A DNA stretch of 64,000 nucleotides from NCBI GenBank assembly GCA_023055425.1, contig JALGPY010000033.1:3652908-3716907 (forward strand). The letters are read 5' to 3'. The translations under genes and the position numbers were made by a program. This stretch comes from Linanthus parryae (Eukaryota; Streptophyta; Magnoliopsida; Ericales; Polemoniaceae). Positions 1 through 11,317 of the stretch are shown one piece after another. The notes under the pieces are model-generated. The model searched no databases and was not told where the DNA came from. It saw only the letters and a program-made list of their open reading frames with translations. Position 1 is the first letter of the stretch. Each line of letters begins with the position of its first letter.

Positions 1-332
1 GGGGTAAGAATCAATTACTTGCGTCTTGAAAAAGATAACATTCAATTACCCTACTAAAGGCTACGACGATTCGGTGGCGTTCCCTAATTAATGACAGAAG
101 GTCGTGATACGGATGGACTTCCCAAGGAAGTCGTGCTTATCTAATAAGTTGTTAGCGCGAAAATCAAGGCAGATATGTCACTAGGTGACGTCATAATTGA
201 TATGCATAATCTATTTGAGCAAATTCCCGGAAGGGCAAAACGGGGCATGCAAGTCTTGAATAAAAAAAGGGGGGAGAAACCCTAGCAACATTACAATAAT
301 GTTTTTGTTCCAAAACAAATACTTGCTATTTT
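1..332. other. 3' flank of the PMD gene, no gene seen
   Basis: The minus-strand PMD reading frame stops at 333-335, so this stretch would be its 3' UTR and downstream flank. It has a short purine-rich run near 266-282 and no open frame I can match to a family. If the PMD gene is an antisense ORF of a gypsy element, the 3' end of that element's pol would lie to the left of the window start. Confidence 0.4.
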
Positions 333-1464
333 TCAGCATAAATCTTTGATCAGGGGGTCATCAGGAGAAAATAAGAGTGATGTATCTCTCACTTGGTCCA
401 CCTCTCGATTTAGCTGCTCGTACTTGGCGCTCATCTCATGGAAGAGTTTGACAGCCTCTTCAGCCTTCTGCCTTTGCTCCTCTACCTTTCGCCCCTCAGC
501 TGCGATATTGTGGAAGTCGCGCTTCAAATTCACAGCTGCGCAAATCTGGGTGACTCTGTTGACAAGATACCCGAAGCCCAGCTTGCCTTGAACTTTGGCT
601 TGAAGGCCTTGGCACATGCTGAAAAGCAGCTGCTCACTCTGAGGAGAAATGGTCGCAGGGGTGGCCGCAGATAGCTGCTCCAAACTCCAGATGGCTTCGG
701 TCAAGAACAATCTTCTGTTAAAAGGCTCTATCTCTAGAGACCTCGCAAATGACCGAGGATAGGAGAGACGCATCCGAACTAGCCAGTCCACATCAGCTTG
801 CTACAACCCTAACAATGTCAATTCAAGTTTAGAGCATGAAACTTGTAAATGAGGATATAAAATGCGAAAATGGTAACATACCGGTTCCTTCAATGATCTC
901 GCGCAAAGAAGGGAATGCGCATTGCTGGAGTAGCTGAAGCCTGTCCTCGTTCCATTGCTCGTCTATCAGCTGCAAGCTCTAGTTCCTCATAGCTGGCAGG
1001 AAGGGTGTAAGTCGCAACAAGTGCGATTGCAACTCCCACTTGCGAGCTCCAAAAACTCCACGCTTGGGGAACCAATGGAGGCTCTATCTCTGCTGGAGAA
1101 ATGGCAACAGTAGAAGCTGCTGCTCGACCAAGAACTTTTTCGGGAGCGAGGGGCTCGTGAGGCTTGGGAGCACTCATTTGAACATTCACATTTACATATG
1201 ATGTTATGTCTTCCACGACCTGCTCATTCTCATGAACCTCGGCCCCGGCAGCATCTGTCTCCATTTCCTCAGCCGCGACACCAGCATCTTCCTCCATTAG
1301 CACGGTGTCAGCCTCGATGTCATCAGAAACTTGAATGACATCCTCCAAGGGCTCTCCTGCATAATCGGTAGCTGCGACAGGCTTCTCGACATGAGAACTT
1401 CGCTCTGGAACATAAGGTGCAGGGGGTTGACTTCTCTACTCTGGTATGGCCTCCTCAGCATTGC
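333..1464 (-). pseudogene. PMD gene exons 5-6: C-terminal region
   Basis: Exon 5 starts after a pyrimidine-rich acceptor ending in CAG at 1465-1467 and joins exon 4 in phase to give TRGGNAEEA. A TAG lies at 1436-1438. The frame reads through acidic sequence to about 1080; beyond that the frame one base over (KWELQSHLLRLTPF, then DEQWNEDRLQLLQQ) is more protein-like and joins exon 6, so a one-base change or unrecognised intron must lie near 1070-1090. That second frame carries a TAG at 979-981. Exon 6 (796-333) is fully open and ends in a heptad-like helical region, probably a coiled coil. The exon 6 acceptor could be at 801 or 797; 797 keeps the frame. Confidence 0.6.
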
Positions 1465-1491
1465 CTGCGATACAAGACAGGAAAATGTGAG

Positions 1492-1496
1492 GTAAC
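1492..1496. repeat. Target site duplication of RT-A, left copy
   Basis: GTAAC here matches GTAAC at 9991-9995 exactly. Both lie directly outside the element ends, which establishes the element boundaries and shows it has not recombined with another copy since insertion. Confidence 0.92.
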
Positions 1497-2927
1497 TAAT
1501 GGAATAGATGCCCTAGAGGCAATCTAGTTTAGTATGAATTTGTATATGGCTAGAAAATTCATTTATTATTTATTGGATATTTAATAAAATGAAGTCCTTA
1601 GATTTACAATTGTGTTGTTTATCTTAAATATCCCTAGTCAAGAATAATGATTAATGGGACAATCATATATGGACTAGTATGGGGTTGGATTGATCTGGAG
1701 ATATCACGATCCCACACATAGGTGTGCATTACGGAATGTTGCACTGGATTGACCCATCTCCGAGAAGGCTACATACACGTTATGTTGAGTCACAAGCGCT
1801 TCTTGCGGTGCAATGGTATTGTCATCCTTAGACTTGAAGTCACTAGATATTCTAGTTGTGGATCATTGTGATCTTGGTAGCGTTAAACGCTACACCGTAA
1901 CTGGGTAGTTATAAAGGCGTGTACTGGATACAATGAGAATCAAGCTTAGATATCGTAGTGGACGTAGAGAGGATTTGCCCCTCTCACATAACGGGAGCAA
2001 ATATCCTAGGCCACTCGAGGGATAGTGCTTATAGAATGTCTGGCTAGACTCAAATAAATGAATATGGGATATTGATGTTATTTGCACGAATAAGGCTATT
2101 CCCATGGATCGAGAAACTATGGATTGGATATACGAGTGTGACTTGTATGTCTCGTGTCCAATCCGGATATGGAGGCAAAGGGATGAGACAATTACTTGTA
2201 CAAAGGTTGTCAAGATGACTATTCTATTAGTTGGCTAGAATGGATGTTTTGCTAGAGACCGCTCCATATTAGCAAATAATTGCTACCAACTAGATAGAAC
2301 CTATGGGGTCACACGCTATATAGAGTTGAACTAGATTTGGGAATTAATTAATTGGATTAATTAATTAGAATGATCACTTTGCAAACCCTTGTAAACTTAG
2401 TAGGGACTAATTTGGAAGGAAGGGACTAAATTGAATTCTAGTTGGACTAGAATAAGTCCTTTAGGTAGTTAACAAGGAGTTGTTGGACTATATAAAGGAC
2501 CCTCCTTCCTTCCTTCCCATAACTTATGATCATTAGTGAACATAACAAGAGTGGGAGAGAACAAAGGGAGAGAGAGCAAGCAACAAAGGAGGCCCGACGC
2601 CACCCTTGCCGCCGCCCTCGTCCCCGTCGGCCAAAAGAGGCCGAGACCCTCTTTTGGGTCTCGTTTTGCGTGATTTCTTCTTCTTCTTCCTATTCCAGGC
2701 TAGCACCAAGGAGTTTGGGAGATCTAGGATCAACTCTAGGCGTGGATCAACTATAGAGAACGTGACATTATTCGCGTTTGAAGTCATCAAGGAGAACCCA
2801 AAGGTGTGTTTATGATTTCTAACCTTTATTATCGTTATGCATCTTGACTTGTGATCCTTGGTGGGTTTTGCATGGTTTTATGTTTGATTATGCTTCCGTT
2901 GCGCGATCCATGAATCAAAACCCTACA
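1497..2927 (+). repeat. RT-A 5' LTR
   Basis: Begins TAATGG where the 3' LTR has TGTTGG, so the terminal TG is mutated; ends CCCTACA. It contains a TATA box near 2489-2496. Length equals the 3' LTR exactly (1431 bp). On the antisense strand it carries a 107-codon ORF at 1890-2213. Confidence 0.92.
2489..2497 (+). promoter_or_regulatory. TATA box in RT-A 5' LTR
   Basis: TATATAAAG precedes a CT-rich stretch and the GAACATAACAAGAG block and is conserved in every LTR of this family in the window, including RT-B and the diverged RT-E. Position about 435 bp before the LTR end suits a U3/R boundary. Transcription start is inferred, not seen. Confidence 0.6.
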
Positions 2928-2928
2928 G

Positions 2929-2943
2929 TGGTATCAGAGCCAC
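2929..2943 (+). other. RT-A primer binding site
   Basis: TGGTATCAGAGCCAC begins one base after the LTR end and is complementary to the 3' end of plant initiator tRNA-Met, the usual primer for copia elements. Confidence 0.88.
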
Positions 2944-4612
2944 AGGTCGTAGAGCATAAACGTGGTTTATGTGTTACGTTTTAGTTGTTTTACACCTTAA
3001 TTTGATTGTTTATCGCGTAAAACAAGACAAATCAAGCATGGGATGCAATTTGTCAATAATTAATCATAACAAGATCCAATTTTTTGCATTGGATGCATGA
3101 ATTGGTGAGTTTGAGAAATTTTAGGATCTTAAATCTAGGGTTTGGGCATCCTTGGGGAAGAAGGAGTTCTCCCAAAACAAGGAAACAACCAAACTTGGGC
3201 ACCAAGCAAGGGAGTTGTTTTGGAAACAACTCCCATAAGGAGGTTCGGCCCCCCTAGGGACCGCCCCCCTTGCTTGTCGCCCAAGCTTGGCCGCCCTAAG
3301 GGGCCGGGCGGCCCTAACCCGCGGGCCTAGCTTGCGGGTTTTGGGCCGGCCCGGCCCTAGGGCCTTGTGGTTCACTTTGATGGGCCCGGGCAATTTGATT
3401 GTTGGGCCCATGGACCGTTTTAACCCTAGAAATCCTAAAATCAATTAAAATTGACCAAGCGCGTTAAAATTGGATTTTAACTGTTTATGTGCCAATCGCA
3501 TGGTGATTGGATATGGCCTTAGGATGTGGTTTGATGTGGATGTTTAATTTTGTGGTTTGGTTTTACGGCCTGCGAGCTGATCAATTAATTGTAATAATTA
3601 ATTAGGGTTTTATGGCCTGCGTGCCATTTTTTTCTCAACTTGTGAGATTTATTTTATTTAGTATAGATATTAGCTAGTGCTAGATAAAGTAGATTGTTAG
3701 CCAAGATTGAAGAAAAGAAGCCCAAAGCAAAAGAAGCCACAAAAGATGGAGCATGGAGCATGGAGCATTCCACAAGACTATGGAGGATGGACCAAAAGAT
3801 CAAGACGCATGGAGATGTGTTTGCTTTAGGGTTCATAGATAATTCCATTGGCTTGGAATTATCTTAGTCTAGAAAAGGCCATATCCACATCACGTTTAAT
3901 TTATGTTTTGTGGTTGTTTAATTTTATTTTCTTATTATTTGTGTGGTTGGTGTATGGATGATGCATGCAATTAGGATAATAAGATAAATAGACAACCCGG
4001 ATCTATTATTTGGAGTTATGCCCAAACTCAAATAGATAGATTAGTTGATATTGATCAACAAAACAATTATAGAATTGAATTTAAAATCCCTCAAAATTCA
4101 AATATTGTGTTCTTGCCTTCTCGTTATTTAAACACTCATTATCATCATTATTTATCAAGCTCGTGCGTGCCAAAGCATGGCGACTTGGTTCATAATGATG
4201 GAATGCGATGGCACGTAACAATGTGCAATTGTTTAGATAAGAGGTTGAACACAACTAGGCTATTAATTTGATTAAGAAACCTAGAGGCAATCAATTGGGA
4301 TTATCCTTATGGATGGATAAATAAGGAGTTATTTGTCCAATTGAACCAAGAGTTGCATATGGGATGCAATTGGAATTGTTCCTACCTAAAGTAGTCAAAT
4401 TATGGGTGACTTGCCAAAGCAAGCTCATAAGGAGATGAAAGATGGATCTTGGCCCACTAGAAAATATAAGGATATTTTCCGCATTAATATCTTGAGGGTT
4501 ATTAATCCGTAGAAAAATAGTGAGAGCTATATTTAATAAACTAGTCATTATTAAATATAGTCAAAAATTCACAAATACTAAAACTTGCGTATTTTCCTTT
4601 TGTAGAATTCAA
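2944..4612 (+). other. RT-A untranslated leader, with a GC-rich block
   Basis: About 1.67 kb separate the PBS from the gag ATG. Most is AT-rich, but roughly 3240-3400 is very GC-rich with GGCCGGCCCGGCC-like runs that could fold strongly. The same leader, with the same block, is present in RT-B (about 24590-24800) and in shortened form in RT-F (about 61130-61260). Open frames here are not conserved and I do not call them genes. The leader probably holds packaging and dimerisation signals (inference). Confidence 0.6.
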
Positions 4613-7600
4613 ATGGCAAACAACTCATCGAGTTCACAACATTCCCTACGATCTGTCCTTGAGAAGGACAAGCTCTCTGGAACCAACTTTCTTGATTGGT
4701 ACAGAAACTTGAGAATTGTTCTCAAGCAAGAGAAGAAACTGTACGCAATAGAGGAGCATGTTCCAGAAGGTCCAGAGAACCAAACACCTGCTGCCTTAAA
4801 GGCGTATCAAAAGCGTGTTGATGACGCTAATGATGCGGCCTGCCTAATGCTTTGCACCATGACTTCTGAGCTTTAGAAGCAACACGAAAACATGAATGAT
4901 GTCGATATGATCGAACATCTAAAGCAGCTCTTCCAAGAGCAGGCGAGGGTAGAGAGGTATGAGGTCTCAAAGGCACTGTTCAAATGTCATCTGGCAGAAG
5001 GGAACCCGGTGGGACAACATCTACTCCGAATGATCGGGTACTTGGAGAATCTCGCCCGACTGGGGTTCCCGGTCGGCCAAGAGTTTGCAACCGATCTCGT
5101 GTTGCAATCGTTGCCCGAGAGTTATGGACAGTTCATTATGAACTATAACATGAACTAGATCGTTAAACCACTGCCAGATTTAATCAACATGTTGAGGACG
5201 GCTGAACAGAGCATCAACAAGGGTAAGGGCAAGGACATAATGATGGTACAGAAAGGAAAGGGCAAAAGGTTTGCCTCTTCCTCCAAGGGCAAAGGCAAGT
5301 CAGTTTCCAAGTCCAAGGAACCCGCCCTTAAGCCTGTTGGTGGCATTGCCAAGGCCGTGACTAAAGGTGAGTGTCACTACTGCAGTCAGCCTGGACACTG
5401 GAAGAGGAACTGCCCAAAATATCTGGAGGACAAGAGGCTTGGAATAGTGATTCCACCACCACCAGGTATTTTTGTTGTAGATGTCAATTTAACTGTCTCT
5501 ACATCGTGGGTATTAGATACTGGATGTGGATCTCATATTTGTCGAAATATGCAGGATCTAAAGAGAAGTAAAAGATTGGCTAAAGGAGAGGTAGATCTAC
5601 GCGTTGGGAATGGAGCAAAGGTTGCTGCGTTGGCCATAGGCGTGTGCGAGCTATCTCTGCCTTCAGGATTAGTTTTAGAATTAAATAATTGCTATTTTGT
5701 GTCTGCTATGAGCAGAAACATTATTTCTATTTCTTGTTTGGACAAGGATAGTTTTATTATTTCAATAAAGAACAATTGTTGTTCCTTTTATTTGAATAAT
5801 ATTCACTATTTTAGTGTGCAATTATTTAATGGACTTTATGTCCTTGATCTAAGCAATCCTGTCTACAACATTAATACCAAGCGGATTAAAATACATGATT
5901 TAAATCCTGCTTATTTATGGCACTGTCGTTTAGGCCACATAAATGAGAAACGTGTATCTAGACTCCATAAGGATGGATTACTAGACTCATTTGATTTTGA
6001 ATCATATGAGACATGTGAGGCTTGTTTATTGGGAAAAATGACAAAGTCCCCTTTCAATAAGAAAGGCGAGAGGACTAGTGAGCAATTGGCGCTCATACAT
6101 ACCGATGTGTGTGGGCCATTTGCCACGCCTGCCAGGGGTGGTTATGTCTACTTCATTACATTTACTGATGATTACAGTAGATATGGATTTGTGTACCTTA
6201 TGAGGGCAAAATCCGAATCCTTTGAAGTGTTCAAAGAATTCAAGAATGAAGTAGAGAAGCAACTTGGCAAAAGTATAAAGGCTCTACGATCGGATCGTGG
6301 AGGAGAGTACTTGAGCCAAGAGTTTGACGACTATCTTAGAGAGTGTGGGATCGTGTCCCAACTCACTCCACCCGGAACGCCACAGTGGAATGGCGTGTCC
6401 GAGAGGAGGAATCGAACCCTATTGGATATGGTTCGATCTATGATGTGTCAAACCGATCTTCCATTATCATTTTGGGGCTACGCTCTATTAAGTGCAGCTT
6501 TCACCATTAACCGTGTTCCATCCAAATCGGTCATGAAGACACCATATGATCCCACGCTGTCGTTCATGAGGATTTGGTGCTGCGATGTCTATGTAAAACG
6601 TTTACAATCAGACAAGCTGGGGCCTAAATCGGATAAGTGTAAGTTTGTGGGGTACCATAAGGAAACTAAGGGATACTACTTCTACAATCCAACCGAGAAC
6701 AAAGTGTTTGTTGCTCGGACCGGCGTGTTTCTAGAAAGAGAGTTTGTCTCTAAAGAAGAAAGTGGGAGGAATGTAGAACTTGAAGAAGTTCAAGAATCAC
6801 AAATCACTGAACCGATTATGGAACATGAACAAGAACCACAAGCAGTTGTGGAGCCACCTGTTCAGGTAACACAAGAGCTTCGTAGATCTAGTAGAGTGCG
6901 CCAGGAACCCGAGAGGTATGGACTTCTCGTAACTGATTCCGGTGACACGATGCTCATAGATGATGAGCCTACTACCTATGAGGAGGCCATGAGTGGCCCA
7001 GACTCTCAGAAGTGGCTGGAAGCCATGAGATCCGAGATGGAATCCATGTATACCAACAAAGTATGGACTTTGGTGGAACCACCCGATGGGGCGCGACCCA
7101 TAGGGTGCAAGTGGGTCTTCAAGAAGAAGATCGACATGGATGGTAATGTGATTACCTATAAGGGCCCATTGGTGGCTAAAGGATTCAGACAGATTCATGG
7201 TATTGACTATGATGAAACCTTTTCACCAGTTGCAATGACCAAATCCATCTGAATCCTACTTGCGATTGCAGCATACCACGACTATTAGATTTGGCAGATG
7301 GATGTCAAAACAGCATTCCTTTATGGGAATCTCCTCGAGGACGTGTATATGATACAGCCGGAGGGTTTTGAGGATCCAAAGCAAGCCAACAAAGTCTGTA
7401 AGCTGCAACGGTCTATTTATGGATTAAAACAAGCTTCTAGGAGTTGGAATCGACTTTTTGATGAAGTGGTCAAAGAGTTTGGCTTCATCAGAAACGAAGA
7501 TGAGTCTTGTGTCTACAAGAAGGTTAGTGGGAGCTCTGTAGCTTTTCTGGTCTTGTATGTGGATGACATACTACTCATTGGAAACGACATTCCCATGCTG

Positions 7601-8545
7601 CAATCTGTGAAAGATTGGCTAGGAAAGTGTTTCTCAATGAAGGACTTAGGGGAAGCAGCCTATATACTCGGTATAAAGATCTATAGAGATAGATCTAAAA
7701 GGTTGCTAGGCCTAAGTCAAAGTACATATATTGACAAGGTGTTGAAGCGGTTCAACATGAAAGATTCCAAGAAGGGATTCTTGCCCGTGTCACATGGAAT
7801 CACTCTTTCGAAGAGTGGTTGTCCTTCCAATGAGATTGAGAAGGAACACATGAGTAGGATTCCCTATGCCTTGGCCATAGGATCTATCATGTACGCCATG
7901 TTATGTACTAGACCAGATGTGTCATATGCCTTGAGTATGACAAGCAGATACCAATCCAATCCGGGTGAGAGTCACTGGATTGCTGTCAAGAAAATCCTAA
8001 AGTACTTGAGAAGAACTAAGGATGCTTTCTTGATATTTGGCGGTGAGGAAGAGTTGTGTGTAAGGGGTTACACTGATGCAAGCTTCCAAACCGACAGAGA
8101 TGACTTTAGATCACAATCGGGATATGTGTTTTGCCTGAATGGAGCAGCGGTGAGCTGGAAGAGTTCCAAGCAAGAGATGGTAGCTGATTCTACAACAGAG
8201 GCTGAGTACATTGCTGCAAATGGCGCAGCAAAGGAGGCTGTTTGGATCAGAAAGTTTGTTTCTGAACTTGGTGTGGTCCCTAGCATTGCGGATACAGTGG
8301 AGTTGTTCTGTGACAACACTGGGGCGATCGCGCAATCAAAGGATCCCAGATCGCACCAGAAGTCCAAGCACGTGCTCAGGAAGTTTCATCTGATTCGAGA
8401 TATTATCGATAGGGGAGACGTTCGGATATGCAAGATTCCTACAGATGATAATCTGTCAGACCCGCTTACGAAGCCTCTCACGCAGTGGAAGCATGAAGGG
8501 CACACTAGGAGTATGGGCATACGAGATGCGCCAGATTGGCTCTAG
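4613..8545 (+). pseudogene. RT-A gag-pol polyprotein, inactivated by four stops
   Basis: One continuous frame of 3933 nt from ATG 4613 to TAG 8543-8545, interrupted by TAG 4874-4876, TAG 5156-5158, TGA 7250-7252 and TAG 7286-7288; no frameshift. Domains in order: gag with a CCHC knuckle (5372-5413); aspartic protease with DTGC (about 5516); integrase with the HHCC zinc region (about 5921-6030) and DDE residues in IHTDVCGPF, SDRGGEY and NGVSERRNR; reverse transcriptase with YVDD at 7556-7567; RNase H with YTDASF, TTEAEYIA and CDNTGAIA. Compared with RT-B it lacks 18 bp at 6549/6550, removing MWSGRR and changing E to D just after the integrase core. Without stops it would be the usual length for the family. 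It cannot make its own enzymes as it stands. Confidence 0.92.
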
Positions 8546-8559
8546 TGCAAGTGGGAGAC
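8546..8559 (+). other. RT-A polypurine tract
   Basis: GTGCAAGTGGGAGAC-type purine-rich sequence lies directly before the 3' LTR and is matched by the reverse complement beside RT-B's 3' LTR (19453-19467). It would prime plus-strand DNA synthesis. Confidence 0.75.
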
Positions 8560-9990
8560 TGTTGGAATAGATGCCCTAGAGGCAATCTAGTTTAGTATGA
8601 ATTTGTATATGGCTAGAAAATTCATTTATTATTTATTGGATATTTAATATAATGAAGTTCTTAGATTTACAACTGTGTTGTTTATCTTAAATATCCCTAG
8701 TCAAGAATAATGATTAATGGTACAATCATATATGGACTAGTATGGGGTTGGATTAATATGGAGATATCACAATCCAACACATAGGTGTGCATTACGGAAT
8801 GTTGCACTGGATTGACCCATCTCCGAGAAGGCTACATACACGTTATGTTGAGTCACAAGCTCTTCTCGCGGTGCAATGGTATTGTCATCCTTAGACTTGA
8901 AGTCACTAGATATTCTAGTTGTGGATCATTGTGATCTTGGTAGCGTTAAACGCTACACCGTAACTGGGTAGTTATAAAGGCGTGTATTGGATACAATGAG
9001 AAGCAAGCTTAGAGATCGTAGTGGACGTAGAGAGGATTTTCCCCTCCCACATAACGGGAGCAAATATCCTAGGCCACTAGAGGGATAGTTCTTATAGAAT
9101 GTCTGGCCAGACTCAAATAAATCAATATGGGATATTGATGTTATTTGCACGAATAAGGCTATTCCCATGGATCGAGAAACTATGGATTGGATATACGAGT
9201 GTGACTTGTATGTCTCGTGTCCAATCCGGATATGGAGGCAAAGGGATGAGACAATTACTTGTACAAAGGTTGTCAAGATGACTATTCTATTAGTTGGCTA
9301 GAATGGATGTTTTGCTAGAGACCGCTCCATATTAGCAAATAGTTGCTATTAACTAGATAGAACCTATGGGGTCACACGCTATATAGAGTTGAACTAGATT
9401 TGAGAATTAATTAATTGGATTAATTAATTAGAAGGATCACTTTGCAAATCCTTGTAAACTTAGTAGGGACTAATTTGCAAGGAAGGGACTAAATTGAATT
9501 CTAGTTGGACTAGAATAAGTCCTTTAGGTAGTTAACAAGGAGTTGTTGGACTATATAAAGGACCCTCCTTCCTTCCTTCCCATAACTTATGCTCATTAGT
9601 GAACATAACAAGAGTGGGAGAGAACAAAAGGAGAGAGAGCAAGCAACAAAGGAGGCCCGACGCCACCCTTGCCGCCGCCCTCGTCCCCGTCGGCCAAAAG
9701 AGGCCGAGACCCTCTTTTGGGTCTCGTTTTGCGTGATTTCTTCTTCCTCTTCCTATTCCAGGCTAGCACCAAGGATTTTGGGAGATCTAGGATCAACTCT
9801 AGGCGTGGATCAACTATAGAGAACGTGACATTATTCGCGTTTGAAGTCATCAAGGAGAACCCAAAGGTGTGTTTATGATTTCTAACCTTTACCATCGTTA
9901 TGCATCTTGACTTGTGATCCTTGGAGGGTTTTGCATGGTTTTATGTTTGATTATGCTTCCGTTGCGCGATCCATGAATCAAAACCCTACA
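8560..9990 (+). repeat. RT-A 3' LTR
   Basis: 1431 bp, TGTTGG to CCCTACA, with intact TG..CA ends. TATA box near 9552-9560. The antisense 107-codon ORF is at 8953-9276. Followed by the TSD GTAAC at 9991-9995. Confidence 0.93.
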
Positions 9991-10040
9991 GTAACTTGTA
10001 TCACTCAATGTTATTATTTTGATAAACCAAGAGCAAGCAC

Positions 10041-11241
10041 CTCCACGCGTAGGTGGGATTGTAGCATCTTCATCATATGCTAAAGACGCGACACCATATC
10101 CTATTAATGTATCTTCGTTAAGCACATCCTTAAGGTGAGCGTGACCTGGGGTGCGAAGAAACTTGTTATGATGGTAATTGGGTTGCTAAGCCTAGTTTAC
10201 AGACATTGCTTGGATGATTACCTGAGGGCTCACCACATTTGCTTACTAGCCATCGGCGAATATCGGCTTTCGATAATCCATGCTTTAATGCACCGACAAT
10301 CACTTCTGGGTAAGATACCGCAAGATTAAAGATCTCACCTTGATTGCCACATGCGATTTCCTCAAAGTCCGCTTGAGCTTGCTCCAATGCAGCCGCATCT
10401 TCCTCATCCGCTTGAGCCGCATCTTCCTCATCGGCTTGATGCACCAAGTCGTCAACATGTTGCTCCTCTAAACTCCTCTGCTTTATGATTTCGATCTCAT
10501 CTTCTTCTCGCTTCCTTCTTCTTTCCGCAACCTCCGCAACTGTTCTTCTAGATTCACGAAGGATGGCCTCGTCTATGGCTTCGCTGGAAACGCCAGAGTG
10601 AAAACTCCTCTTTTGCTTCTTGGCCAGAAGGCCGCTGATGGTTTCTGCATCATGATCTGCAAAAAGAACAAACTGTTCAATAAGGAGTACGAGAGCTAAA
10701 GTAATGAGAAGATAAGTTCGTTCGAAATACCTTCTGAGTCCTCCTCTTGTATCTCACCTCTTTCTTCTTCTCTCTCATCCTCGACTCTCTCTTCTTCTTT
10801 ATCATCATCTCTTTGTCTCACCTCCCTCCTCTCATCCTCCTCTTCCTCCTGACCAAACGGGACAAAAGTCTCGACTGCGAGCTCTTTCCGCGCCTTGCTT
10901 GGCATGCGACCTTTGCCCTTGTCCTTAGAGGTAAGGGACCTCGCAGGAGAGGAAGCTGGAGCACTCCTAGGGGAAGAGATTGTGATTCCCCTCTGCCTTG
11001 GTCTCTTTTCCCTTGGATCAACGTCTGCGGGAGGAGACGGAGCGTTCCTAGGAGGAGACAAAGCTGGAGTGTTGTCTATCAGCGAGTCAGCAAATGCATC
11101 CATTACCTCGCGAATTCGGGCCTCGATTGTGGGAGCCATTCCCATTGCTAGCAGAATTGGCTAGCCCTGCCTTCTCGCAGCAACGATGGTATTGATCAGC
11201 GACTTGGACCGCTAGCCAGATGCAAACCTCCTCAGATAGCA
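10041..11241 (-). pseudogene. PMD gene exons 2-4: acidic, low-complexity linker
   Basis: Three exons (11241-10731, 10656-10222, 10145-10041) with intact GT-AG borders follow the PMD exon. Reading exon 2 into exon 3 gives EEDSEDHDAET across the splice, which supports the model. The protein is rich in Ser/Pro, then in Glu, Asp, Arg and Lys, and carries a tandem ADEEDAA repeat (about 10381-10437). Exon 4 is short (105 nt). Two TAG codons lie at the start of exon 2. Such charged tails are common in transposon-encoded PMD proteins; no enzyme motif is visible. Confidence 0.65.
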
Positions 11242-11317
11242 CTGAAACAGAAAATGGAGCATAAGTTTCGACATATCAAAGGAAAGAAACTTAACACGCG
11301 TAGAGGAAATTGGTTAC

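Larger units (their letters stand above)
1497..9990 (+). mobile_element. RT-A: full-length Ty1/copia (Angela-type) LTR retrotransposon
   Basis: This 8494-bp element has two LTRs of 1431 bp each (1497-2927 and 8560-9990), a PBS complementary to initiator tRNA-Met starting at 2929, a 1.7-kb leader, a single gag-pol frame in copia order (gag, protease, integrase, RT, RNase H) at 4613-8545, and a purine-rich tract before the 3' LTR. The TSD is GTAAC. The LTR start with GCCCTAGAGGCAAT resembles the BARE-1/Angela lineage, and the long LTRs fit that group. By hand I count about 35 differences between the LTRs, roughly 2.4 percent, so it is fairly young. It is disabled by four in-frame stops and an 18-bp deletion, and it lies inside intron 4 of the PMD gene. 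Confidence 0.93.

Noticed and set aside
3121..3444. 107-codon frame in the RT-A leader, with a similar one in RT-B (24531-24911)
   Set aside because: It coincides with the GC-rich block; the two copies differ by frame-relevant changes and RT-F lacks it.
6797..7198. 133-codon antisense frame inside RT-A pol
   Set aside because: Shadow of the coding frame on the other strand; its conservation in RT-B follows from the sense protein.
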